Shown piece after piece: positions 39,901 through 50,516 of a stretch of DNA of 64,000 nucleotides. A program made the position numbers and the translations under genes. This stretch comes from Nematostella vectensis (Eukaryota > Cnidaria > Anthozoa > Actiniaria > Edwardsiidae). Within the stretch, counting starts at the first letter, position 1, and each line of letters begins with the position of its first letter. A model generated the notes under the pieces. It saw nothing but the letters and a program-made list of their open reading frames with translations, had not been told where the DNA came from and did not search any database. The DNA is taken from assembly GCF_932526225.1 (NCBI RefSeq), contig NC_064039.1:2070001-2134000 (forward strand), given 5' to 3'.

Positions 39901-42900
39901 GTGATTGCGTTATACTGTGTACCATGGTGACTGTGTTATGCTGTGTACCATAGTGACTGCGTTATGCTGTGTACCATGGTGATTGTGTTATGCTGTGTAC
40001 CATAGTGATTGTGTTATGCTGTGTACCATAGTGATTGCGTTGTGCTGTGTAGCATGGTGATTGTGTTATGCTGTGTACCATAGTGATTGTGTTATGCTGT
40101 GTACCATAGTGATTGCGTTGTGCTGTGTAGCATGGTGATTGCGTTATGCCGTGTACCATCGTGACTGTGTTATGTTGTGTACCATGGTGATTGCGTTATA
40201 CTTTGTACCACTGTAATTGCGTTATGCTGTGTACCACCGTGATTGCGTTATGCTGTGTACCATTATGATTGCGTTATGCTGTGTACCATGGTGATTGCGT
40301 TATGCTGTGTACAATGATGATTGCGTTATGCTGTGTACCATGGTGATTGAGTTATGCTGTAAACCATCGTGACTGTGTTATGCTGTGTACCATGGTAATT
40401 GCGTTATGCTGTGTACCATGGTGATTGCGTTATGCTGTGTACCATGGTGATTGCGTTATGCTGTGTACCATGGTGATTGCGTCATGCTGTGTACCATGGT
40501 GATTGCGTTATGCTGTGTACCATCGTGACTGTGTTATGCTGTGTACCATCGTGACTGTGTTATGCTGTGTACCATGGTGATTGCGTTATGCTGTGTACCA
40601 TGGTGATTGCGTCATGCTGTGTACCATGGTGATTGCGTTATGCTGTGTACCATCGTGACTGTGTTATGCTGTGTACCATAGTGATTGTGCTATGCTGTGT
40701 ACCATGGTGATTGCGTTATGCTGTGTACCATCGTGACTGTGTTATGCTGTGTACCATGGTGATTGCGTTATGCTGTGTACCATGGTGATTGCGTTATACT
40801 TTGTACCATGGTGATTGCGTTATACTGTGTACCATGGTGATTGTGTTATGCTGTGTACCATAGTGATTGTGTTATGCTGTGTACCATGGTGATTGCGTTA
40901 TCCTGTGTACCATGGTGATTGCGTTATGATGTGTACCATCGTGACTGTGTTATGCTGTGTACCATGGTGATTGCGTTATGCTGTGTACCATGGTGATTGC
41001 GTTATACTTTGTACCATGGTGATTGCGTTATACTGTGTACCATGGTGATTGTGTTATGCTGTGTACCATAGTGATTGTGTTATGCTGTGTACCATAGTGA
41101 TTGTGTTATGCTGTGTACCATGGTGATTGCGTTATGCTGTGTACAATGATGATTGCGTTATGCTGTGTACCATGGTGATTGAGTTATGCTGTGTACCATC
41201 GTGACTGTGTTATGCTGTGTACCATCGTGACTGTGTTATGCTGTGTACCATGGTGATTGCGTTATGCTGTGTACCATCGTGACTGTGTTATGCTGTGTAC
41301 CATGGTGATTGCGTTATACTGTGTACCATGGTGATTGTGTTATACTTTGTACCATGGTGATTGCGTTATACTGTGTACCATGGTGATTGTGTTATGCTGT
41401 GTACCATAGTGATTGTGTTATGCTGTGTACCATCGTGACTGTGTTATGCTGTGTACCATGGTGATTGCGTTATGCTGTGTACCATGGTGATTGCGTCATG
41501 CTGTGTACCATGGTGATTGCGTTATGCTGTGTACCATGGTGATTGCGTTATGCTGTGTACCATGGTGATTGCGGTTATGCTGTGTACCATGGTGATTGCG
41601 TTATACTTTGTACCATGGTGATTGCGTTATACTGTGTACCATGGTGATTGTGTTATGCTGTGTACCATAGTGATTGTGTTATGCTGTGTACCGTAGTGAC
41701 TGTGTTATGCTGTGTACCATGGCGATTGCGTTATACTGTGTCCCATGGTGATTGTGTTATGCTGTGTACCATAGTGATTGTGTTATGCTGTGTACCATAG
41801 TGATTGCGTTATGCTGTGTACCATCGTGACTGTGTTATGCTGTGTACCATGGTGATTGCGTTATGCTGTGTACCATGGTGATTGCGTTATACTTTGTACC
41901 ATGGTGATTGCGTTATACTGTGTACCATGGTGACTGTGTTATGCTGTGTACCATAGTGACTGCGTTATGCTGTGTACCATGGTGATTGTGTTATGCTGTG
42001 TACCATAGTGATTGTGTTATGCTGTGTACCATAGTGATTGCGTTGTGCTGTGTAGCATGGTGATTGTGTTATGCTGTGTACCATAGTGATTGTGTTATGC
42101 TGTGTACCATAGTGATTGCGTTGTGCTGTGTAGCATGGTGATTGCGTTATGCTGTGTACCATCGTGACTGTGTTATGCTGTGTACCATAGTGATTGTGTT
42201 ATGCTGTGTACCATGGTGATTGCGTTATACTTTGTACCATGGTGACTGCGTTATGCTGTGTACCATGGTGATTGTGTTATGCTGTGTACCATGGTGATTG
42301 CGTTATGCTGTGTACAATGATGATTGCGTTATGCTGTGTACCATGGTGATTGAGTTATGCTGTGTACCATCGTGACTGTGTTATGCTGTGTACCATCGTG
42401 ACTGTGTTATGCTGTGTACCATGGTGATTGCGTTATGCTGTGTACCATCGTGACTGTGTTATGCTGTGTACCATGGTGATTGCGTTATGCTGTGTACCAT
42501 GGTGATTGCGTTATACTTTGTACCATGGTGATTGCGTTATACTGTGTACCATGGTGATTGTGTTATGCTGTGTACCATAGTGATTGTGTTATGCTGTGTA
42601 CCATAGTGATTGTGTTATGCTGTGTACCATGGTGATTGCATTATACTTTGTACCATGGTGACTGTGTTATGCTGTGTACCATAGTGATTGTGTTATGCTG
42701 TGTACCATGGTGATTGCGTTATACTTTGTACCATGGTGACTGCGTTATGCTGTGTACCATGGTGATTGTGTTATGCTGTGTACCATGGTGATTGCGTTAT
42801 GCTGTGTACAATGATGATTGCGTTATGCTGTGTACCATGGTGATTGAGTTATGCTGTGTACCATCGTGACTGTGTTATGCTGTGTACCATCGTGACTGTG

Positions 42901-45900
42901 TTATGCTGTGTACCATGGTGATTGCGTTATGCTGTGTACCATCGTGACTGTGTTATGCTGTGTACCATGGTGATTGCGTTATGCTGTGTACCATGGTGAT
43001 TGCGTTATACTTTGTACCATGGTGATTGCGTTATACTGTGTACCATGGTGATTGTGTTATGCTGTGTACCATAGTGATTGTGTTATGCTGTGTACCATAG
43101 TGATTGTGTTATGCTGTGTACCATGGTGATTGCGTTATGCTGTGTACAATGATGATTGCGTTATGCTGTGTACCATGGTGATTGAGTTATGCTGTGTACC
43201 ATCGTGACTGTGTTATGCTGTGTACCATCGTGACTGTGTTATGCTGTGTACCATGGTGATTGCGTTATGCTGTGTACCATCGTGACTGTGTTATGCTGTG
43301 TACCATGGTGATTGCGTTATGCTGTGTACCATGGTGATTGCGTTATACTTTGTACCATGGTGATTGCGTTATACTGTGTACCATGGTGATTGTGTTATGC
43401 TGTGTACCATAGTGATTGTGTTATGCTGTGTACCATCGTGACTGTGTTATGCTGTGTACCATGGTGATTGCGTTATGCTGTGTACCATGGTGATTGCGTC
43501 ATGCTGTGTACCATGGTGATTGCGTTATGCTGTGTACCATGGTGATTGCGTTATGCTGTGTACCATGGTGATTGCGGTTATGCTGTGTACCATGGTGATT
43601 GCGTTATACTTTGTACCATGGTGATTGCGTTATACTGTGTACCATGGTGATTGTGTTATGCTGTGTACCATAGTGATTGTGTTATGCTGTGTACCGTAGT
43701 GACTGTGTTATGCTGTGTACCATGGCGATTGCGTTATACTGTGTCCCATGGTGATTGTGTTATGCTGTGTACCATAGTGATTGTGTTATGCTGTGTACCA
43801 TAGTGATTGCGTTATGCTGTGTACCATCGTGACTGTGTTATGCTGTGTACCATGGTGATTGCGTTATGCTGTGTACCATGGTGATTGCGTTATACTTTGT
43901 ACCATGGTGATTGCGTTATACTGTGTACCATGGTGACTGTGTTATGCTGTGTACCATAGTGACTGCGTTATGCTGTGTACCATGGTGATTGTGTTATGCT
44001 GTGTACCATAGTGATTGTGTTATGCTGTGTACCATAGTGATTGCGTTGTGCTGTGTAGCATGGTGATTGTGTTATGCTGTGTACCATAGTGATTGTGTTA
44101 TGCTGTGTACCATAGTGATTGCGTTGTGCTGTGTAGCATGGTGATTGCGTTATGCTGTGTACCATCGTGACTGTGTTATGCTGTGTACCATAGTGATTGT
44201 GTTATGCTGTGTACCATGGTGATTGCGTTATACTTTGTACCATGGTGACTGCGTTATGCTGTGTACCATGGTGATTGTGTTATGCTGTGTACCATGGTGA
44301 TTGCGTTATGCTGTGTACAATGATGATTGCGTTATGCTGTGTACCATGGTGATTGAGTTATGCTGTGTACCATCGTGACTGTGTTATGCTGTGTACCATC
44401 GTGACTGTGTTATGCTGTGTACCATGGTGATTGCGTTATGCTGTGTACCATCGTGACTGTGTTATGCTGTGTACCATGGTGATTGCGTTATGCTGTGTAC
44501 CATGGTGATTGCGTTATACTTTGTACCATGGTGATTGCGTTATACTGTGTACCATGGTGATTGTGTTATGCTGTGTACCATAGTGATTGTGTTATGCTGT
44601 GTACCATAGTGATTGTGTTATGCTGTGTACCATGGTGATTGCATTATACTTTGTACCATGGTGACTGTGTTATGCTGTGTACCATAGTGATTGTGTTATG
44701 CTGTGTACCATGGTGATTGCGTTATACTTTGTACCATGGTGACTGCGTTATGCTGTGTACCATGGTGATTGTGTTATGCTGTGTACCATGGTGATTGCGT
44801 TATGCTGTGTACAATGATGATTGCGTTATGCTGTGTACCATGGTGATTGAGTTATGCTGTGTACCATCGTGACTGTGTTATGCTGTGTACCATCGTGACT
44901 GTGTTATGCTGTGTACCATGGTGATTGCGTTATGCTGTGTACCATCGTGACTGTGTTATGCTGTGTACCATGGTGATTGCGTTATGCTGTGTACCATGGT
45001 GATTGCGTTATACTTTGTACCATGGTGATTGCGTTATACTGTGTACCATGGTGATTGTGTTATGCTGTGTACCATAGTGATTGTGTTATGCTGTGTACCA
45101 TAGTGATTGTGTTATGCTGTGTACCATGGTGATTGCATTATACTTTGTACCATGGTGACTGCGTTATGCTGTGTACCATGGTGATTGCGTTATGCTTGTT
45201 TTAGGGAGCAAGATGATTTTGTGAGTTTAAGCTTCGCCACCATCTCCAGTTCAGGGTCTAACGGCGCCATTATTCACTACAGGTCAGATGTGGGGGGGGG
45301 GGGGGGGGGGGAGCGCTTTACGCCAGCTTATTACTTGAAGCGTGGGAGCGATACTTTTGAGGTGTAATTGTTAATCTTAAAGATATAATTACACCGCCAT
45401 TTTATGCTCCTGCGCAATATCAAGTCACACAAAACATCCATTTTCATGAGCTAATAAAATTGATTTACATTAGATCAGACTTGTGGATAGTATTTTGAGG
45501 ATTTCTCGTAAATAGACTGTTGTTGGGTTTAATAATGCGATCAAAAACAAATAGTAGTTGATCAAAAAGTTAGTTTCTTTTTTTCAGACCTACAGAAGAG
45601 ACGACCCGGATGATTTCCAAGAATGATCTGTATCTGTGCGACTCAGGAGCCCAGTACAAGTAGGCCATTGTCCCTTATCAGTTTTTAAACGTTCTGTGAT
45701 TGTGATTGGTTAAAGACTTTAAAGGTTGCTGTTGGACTAATGATAGGTCATGGCTTCTATTGTAAATATTTGTTATAGGTTTAAAGATTCTGTTGGAATT
45801 TCATGGCTTCTAAATACTTGTTTTTTCGCAGGGATGGCACCACAGACGTGACACGTACTGTACACTTCGGGAAACCTACAAGATACGAACAGGTGTGCAC

Positions 45901-48900
45901 GCATTTTTTACTCACAGGTAGACACCCGTCAGATCCTTTATATGAAACTTCGGCAAACCTACAAGATACGAACAGGTGTGATCTACACCCGTCAGATCCT
46001 TTGTTTGGCTAAATTACAGACAGCGGCGGTAGGGTTATTTTTGTGATCCGTGAACTTCCTTTTTTGTTTATCGTGAATCGTGAAAAGGACAAATTGAAAA
46101 GCGTGATCCATGATTGCTACCTTCGCCATGATTCGGGAATGGCGAAATTTGATCAGCGTGATTGTTAATCGTGATTTCCGAGTAAAGATTGTTCCTTGTC
46201 TTCAGTTTACAGTTTATCGTGAAACGTAATTTCCGATTTTTGAAGCTCGTGAAAGTGCAGGGACCACCCCTGTACAGAATATCCCACCACATAATTTTGT
46301 TTTATTGTATTGCAATATGTAACATAGTTTTCTTTGGAAGTCTCTTTGATTCAAGGTACAACTTGTTACTTTGCTTATGTTCGTTTTGTACAGGAATGTT
46401 TCACCCGTGTCTTCAAGGGTCACGTGAGCCTGGCAATGACAGTCTTTCCCAACAAAACCACAGGTAACCTATAGAGGAAACTGCTGTTGTACATTTCAAG
46501 GCTGATATTTTGTCATCGGTTTGCGAAAACGAGCAAGTGAGAGTCACATGTTTCTATAGGTCATAGGCTTGAAGTGCTGGCGCGAAAGGCATTGTGGGAT
46601 GTAGGTTTGGACTATCTTCACGGCACGGGGCATGGTGTCGGCTGTTTTCTTAATGTCCATGAGGGTAAGGCTTGCCCTTTATGCCGTTAAAGTTACCGTT
46701 TGTATTGTTTTCATTATATTATCGTTAAGAAATTGTGACCCCTAAGAATTCTAAAAGGCCCCTAAAAATAACTCAAAACCACAGTTCTATACTTCATTTA
46801 CCAAGATCGATCGACTATTCACCAAAAGCTTCCCAAAATCAGCCGATGGAAGGTAAGTAAATGGGGTGAGCCTTTTAAAATAACTAAATCCACTTGAATC
46901 TTTTTGAATTTCAATCCATCCTAGATTAAAAAAGATTAAAAATAACTAAATCCACTTGAATCTTTTTGAATTTCAATCCATCCTAGATTAAAAAAGACTC
47001 CATTCTATTCCTAAAGCATAAAATGATATGGATTATTTTGGATTTTTCAATCTTCTAAATGAATACCAAATTAACAGCTCTGTAAGTAAAAGCAAGCTTC
47101 TCGATGCTAATAAAGAAACAGCATGTTTTGGCCTCTAAAATCAGGGTGACCTTGCGGCAATCCAGGGGTAACATGTCCTTAACTATTCCCAGGTCCACAA
47201 GGGATAAACCTTCGCGCCAGACCCGACGAGGCGCCACTAGAGGCAGGCATGACCACGTCTATCGGTAAGCAATAACAAAAACATATTGTTATAATATGAG
47301 CACTTCTATCGGTAAGCAATAACAAAAACATATTGTTATAATATGAGCACTTCTATCGGTAAGCAATAACAAAAACATATTGTTATAATATGAGCACTTC
47401 TATCGGTAAGCAATAACAAAAACATATTGTTATAATATGAGCACTTCTATCGGTAAGCAATAACAAAAACATATTGTTATAATATGAGCACTTCTATCGG
47501 TAAGCAATAACAAAAACATATTGTTATAATATGAGCACTTCTATCGGTAAGCAATAACAAAAACATATTGTTATAATATGAGCACTTCTATCGGTAAGCA
47601 CTAACCTGTAAATAGCCATATTGTTATAATATGAGCACTTCTAAGGGTAAGCCATCACCTATCAATAACCATTGTTATAATATGGGTCTTTCTATCGGTA
47701 AGCCATGAACCATCAACAACCATTGTTATAATATGAGCACTTGCATCGGTAAGCCGTGAACCATCAAAGCAACCTCGTCCCATGGTCTTCTGGGTAATTT
47801 TCAATATGGCGTACGCCATACTGTATTTCCATCACGGAACATCATCACCGGGGTTGTCATTGTCATCATAATATTGGTTAGCCATGAACCATCAAAAACC
47901 ATTGTCGTTATGATCGGTAAGCCGTGGACCATCAAAAGACTTTGTTATATGAGCACTTCTTTCAGTAAGCCAGTACCCGTCAATAAACATGTTATATGTT
48001 GATCTCGCTTGGAGATAATTTGGTCCACTAGCTCTTTTTCCCTTTCAGAGCCTGGTTATTATGAAGATGGCAATTTCGGAATTCGCATTGAGAACGTCTA
48101 CATCATCAAGCCGGTGGAGTTACAGGTGGGCGCATGTATCAGCGGACTGCGTGTTGTCATGAAGTTTAGAATGATTACCTTATTACACTTTATTTTCGCG
48201 TCACTGCAATTTTGCTATTTAAAAATAATCGAGAAAATAAAGTGACGCAAAAATTGGGATGCGCGAAAATTAAGTATGTGCACAAGAAGTATCTAATTTC
48301 GCTTGTTTTGCTTGTTTGTTTTTTTGTTGTCGCAGAATCGTAAAATCGCGAAAATAAAATGACCTGGTTTTTACGAAAAAGGCGAAATGGCGAAAATAAA
48401 GTGTCCCGAAATATCGCCATCTCAAAATCGCGAAATTTTGATGTCGCAAAATTTAAGTGTAATAAGGTATGCTAAGCTGTGTTTCTCTTGTTCTTAGTAT
48501 AACTTCAAGAACAAAGGTTGGCTTGGCTTTGAACATTGTACCCTGGTAAGTTTGAACAGACATAGAATTCTCAGTATGATACTGTCTAGCCTGCTAGCCG
48601 GCGCTCGAAAAAGAAAAAAAAATTGTTCAGTTCATTGTTCTATTAACTAAAATTATCCGTCTTTTGACCCGACAGGTTTTCCGTAGCTTTTTTACAGCTT
48701 GTTGTTGTCTTTCTAGTTTTAGCAATCAAATCAAAACCTAAGGTGTATTTATGTGTATACTGTGATCTTTTTGCATTTTTCTTCAAGTTTCCTATTCAAA
48801 CCAAAATGCTGATTCCATCGATGTTGAGTCAAGAAGAGGTGAGTCTTGTTATCTGCGAACCTCACTTAAAAAAAAAAACATTCAAGAATAACACGTATTT

Positions 48901-49100
48901 CTTCATTTTTTTTTTCGAAAAGAGTATAATTATCTACATAAACGTCTTCAATGGTGACATGCTATTTTCTTGTGATCAAGGTGGACTGGCTGAACTCTTA
49001 CCACGAGCTTTGTGCAGAGAAAGTTGGTGCTGCTCTTCGTGAACAGGGAAGACATGAAGCGCTTAGCTGGCTCTTGAAGGAAACCAGGCCGCTCGGCTAG
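24957..49100 (+). CDS. XPNPEP1: Cytosolic Xaa-Pro aminopeptidase 1 (aminopeptidase P), 24 coding exons
   Basis: Removes N-terminal residues preceding proline; M24 metallopeptidase (pita-bread fold, two Mn ions). Coding exons: 24957-25070, 25554-25617, 25704-25808, 26198-26238, 26318-26369, 27189-27211, 27293-27419, 27503-27598, 27733-27814, 28071-28224, 28296-28340, 28734-28820, 29028-29078, 29812-29870, 45205-45282, 45588-45659, 45832-45892, 46394-46463, 46560-46664, 47193-47264, 48049-48125, 48498-48545, 48788-48838, 48981-49100. Total 1854 nt, 617 aa plus stop (human 623). Metal ligands are all present: D411 (LCDSGAQY), D422 (GTTDVTRT), H485 (HGTGHGVG), E520 (EPGYYEDG), E534 (GIRIENV). The N-terminal creatinase-like domains contain [22 protein letters not shown] and LWTDGRYF. 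No signal peptide, so cytosolic. ATG 24957 follows the acceptor at 24922. Intron 14 is 15.3 kb of minisatellite. An AATAAA at about 49474 may end the transcript. Confidence 0.96.
26385..26620. repeat. GATGAT-rich low-complexity tract, XPNPEP1 intron 5
   Basis: An irregular run of GATGATGATG and GTGATAAAGGT motifs, with no fixed unit length. It is a degenerate microsatellite. A weaker similar tract occurs at about 27035-27110. Confidence 0.6.
26627..26910. mobile_element. Tc1/mariner-like MITE flanked by TA
   Basis: Ends are CAGTGAGGACACAGAAA at 26627 and its inverse complement ending at 26910, each flanked by TA (26625-26626 and 26911-26912). The inverted similarity extends about 75 bp inward (GGCCATGCTGAACAACTT on the left, its complement on the right). 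It is 284 bp long with no transposase. A TA target duplication and CAGT start are typical of Tc1/mariner elements. Located in XPNPEP1 intron 5. Confidence 0.8.
29150..29745. repeat. 28-bp minisatellite, about 20 copies, XPNPEP1 intron 13
   Basis: A 28-bp unit containing CTCATTCCTTTAGTACAATC repeats from about 29185 to 29735, with more diverged units before it. Each unit holds a pyrimidine-rich stretch ending in TTTAG, so it resembles a 3' splice site. The genuine exon 14 acceptor is at 29811, about 70 bp after the array. Confidence 0.85.
29871..45204. repeat. 15.3-kb 26-bp minisatellite forming the whole of XPNPEP1 intron 14
   Basis: Unit of 26 bp containing GTTATGCTGTGTACCATGG then TGATTGC; by length about 590 copies. 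The array starts at about 29874, three bases after exon 14 ends, and stops at about 45195, roughly nine bases before the TTAG acceptor of exon 15. Higher-order structure: sequence at about 30757-35745 recurs 5095 bp later (checked with the variants GTTATTTTG at 31643/36738 and GTTATATTC at 32627/37722). A 2003-bp period links 33045/35048, 38140/40143 and 39962/41965/43968. Common unit variants change the single CpG of GCGTTATG to TG or CA. No coding function; 26 is not a multiple of three. Confidence 0.97.
45291..45311 (+). repeat. Poly-G run just inside XPNPEP1 intron 15
   Basis: A run of about 20 G residues starts 9 nt after the exon 15 donor at 45283. G-runs near 5' splice sites can bind hnRNP F/H or form quadruplex structure; whether this one acts so is inference. 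The exact length may be an assembly uncertainty. Confidence 0.7.
45862..46010 (+). repeat. Duplication of XPNPEP1 exon 17 end and donor
   Basis: Exon 17 ends AAACCTACAAGATACGAACAG before GTGTG at 45893. The same stretch, preceded by ACTTCGG, recurs about 85 bp downstream (about 45948-45978), again followed by GTGTG. CACCCGTCAGATCCTTT also occurs in both intronic tails (about 45926 and 45986). This is a single direct duplication of an exon/intron junction. Confidence 0.85.
46876..46999 (+). repeat. Tandem duplication (about 63 bp, 2 copies) in XPNPEP1 intron 19
   Basis: AAAATAACTAAATCCACTTG and the following TCTTTTTGAATTTCAATCCA are repeated back to back. The copies are essentially identical. 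No exon is involved. Confidence 0.8.
47255..47975 (+). repeat. 47-bp array carrying the exon-20 donor of XPNPEP1
   Basis: The genuine donor GTAAGC at 47265 follows TCTATCG. The string CTTCTATCGGTAAGC then recurs with donors at 47312, 47359, 47406, 47453, 47500, 47547 and 47594, exactly 47 bp apart. More diverged copies (for example ATCGGTAAGCC) continue to about 47970. Each unit includes the last few exon bases plus the splice site and an A/T-rich tail (ATATTGTTATAATATGAGCA). Read through in frame, the junction gives GGT AAG CAA TAA, so the downstream donor copies would add a premature stop. Confidence 0.93.
48178..48467. mobile_element. TA-flanked MITE in XPNPEP1 intron 21
   Basis: Terminal inverted repeats CCTTATTACACTT (48178) and AAGTGTAATAAGG (ending 48467), flanked on both sides by TA. 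The interior repeats CGCGAAAATAAAGTG-like blocks several times in both orientations. It is 290 bp, without coding capacity. TA duplication again points to the Tc1/mariner group, though other TA-targeting families are possible. Confidence 0.75.
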
Positions 49101-50516
49101 AAATACAACAGTAACTCTATTGCATTATCCACGAACGGAAGACTACAGCCACTGTTTTCCACAAACTTATGGGCAAGACCACTGTTGAAATCACTCTGTC
49201 AAGAAAACCAGGGCCCGGTTCCTCGAAAGCAGGTTAGCGCTTATCCACGGATAAATATATTAACGAGATATTTGATTGGATAACCTTATTTAACTCTGGG
49301 TTAGCGTTAACCTGCTTTCTTTGAACCTTCCGAGTCGTCACAACTACCACTAACAATGAGCTAGTATAACCAGTGCAGTACAAAACTAAAGCCACTATTA
49401 TCCACAAACAACGTAGCTTTATTTAAACCTTTGTTTATTCAAGTGCGTGCACTTTGAGCATGTATCTGATTGAATAAAAGCAATATCCTCAAATAAGGTT
49501 TACTCATCAAATTATAACATGCCCTCCCGGGGCTTGTGGGGATAAAAACAGACGGGGGCGATCGTCGGCAAAATCGATTTTAAACCCTATGGGATGATAC
49601 TTTGGGCGCGGTCAACAGAAATTCTTACCCCTAAGAGATAGCAAATTGGGTGTGTTCTAAGAAATGTTTAATCCTAAGAGATAGCTGAAAATCGGGAAAA
49701 GACGTTAAACACTCCCTAAGGGATGGCAGTTGGTCGAAATTTTATACTCTTAAAGATGGGACGATAATACCCACGTCTACTTATCTGGAGAGACCCCAAC
49801 AAACCCCCACCCCGGGTATCCCCTGCGCTAGTAGAATCGCTCTTTGTTGTTAAAGTACATAAAATATGAGACCTACCATTAGACACAAGAATTCATTGGC
49901 TTCATAGAAGCTATCAAAAGATTTTACCTGACAAAACTAGAAGACAGCTTTTGGCGGGCGGCTAGACGGCAAAGAACATCATAAAGCAACAGAAAGGGAT
50001 TATTTTTATTAGAAGATTTTATGTTTTCGTCGCTCTATGGCGTGGCGCCCACAGCCAATTTCTGTGTTTATGGCGTGATTTTGCCATTTAAAAATTCACG
50101 TGATTTTTTTCGCAATGCGCGTCTTATTTGAATCGCGGTAGCCAAAAAGGACCCCCCCCCCCCGCTCAAAAAAAAAGTAAATCGGACCCCCCACCCCCCG
50201 CTCCTCAAAAACAATATCTCCACCCCCATCCAAGAATACGAAACGTCTGAATGTATCTCCTTTTTTTTTCTTATATACCTGTTTTAAATGGTTGTACTAG
50301 GAGAATCCAATCGTAACCCGCAGTGGTTAACAAATAAACATGGGAATGAGCATTAATAATAACAAATCAAGGCAAAAACTGTAGCATTGTTGTTTATGCG
50401 CGTGTAAACATTCATATGGCTATTCGCCTAACCAGTGCAGACCCTCCCCTCCCCCCCTTCTCTTATCTCACGTGGGCTGTTGCGCGCGATGCATGATATT
50501 TTAGTAACAGACAAAG
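49101..50516. other. Intergenic XPNPEP1-NUP50, with a hairpin repeat and poly-A signal
   Basis: At about 49212-49326 an inverted pair (GGTTCCTCGAAAGCAGGTTA and the complement of TTAACCTGCTTTCTTTGAAC) resembles short invertebrate MITEs. AATAAA at about 49474 is a plausible XPNPEP1 polyadenylation signal. 49500-49760 has loosely repeated TAAGAGATAGC motifs, and 50150-50230 is C-rich. No gene recognised. The NUP50 promoter should lie near 50400-50516. Confidence 0.5.

Noticed and set aside
30989..44165. Short ORFs repeated within the 26-bp array
   Set aside because: The 26-bp unit shifts frame each copy; these are chance open stretches of a minisatellite.
29874..45195. CRISPR-like or other regularly spaced repeat system
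   Set aside because: Units are contiguous with no unique spacers, and the locus is a spliced animal intron.
29874..45195. Array as clustered bZIP binding sites because of ATTGCGTTATG
   Set aside because: Only half of a C/EBP-type palindrome is present, and decayed variants are common; no evidence for selection on the site.
46018..46275. A GTGATC/CGTGAA-rich segment in XPNPEP1 intron 17 as a MITE
   Set aside because: Internal motifs repeat, but no convincing terminal inverted repeats or target duplication could be found.
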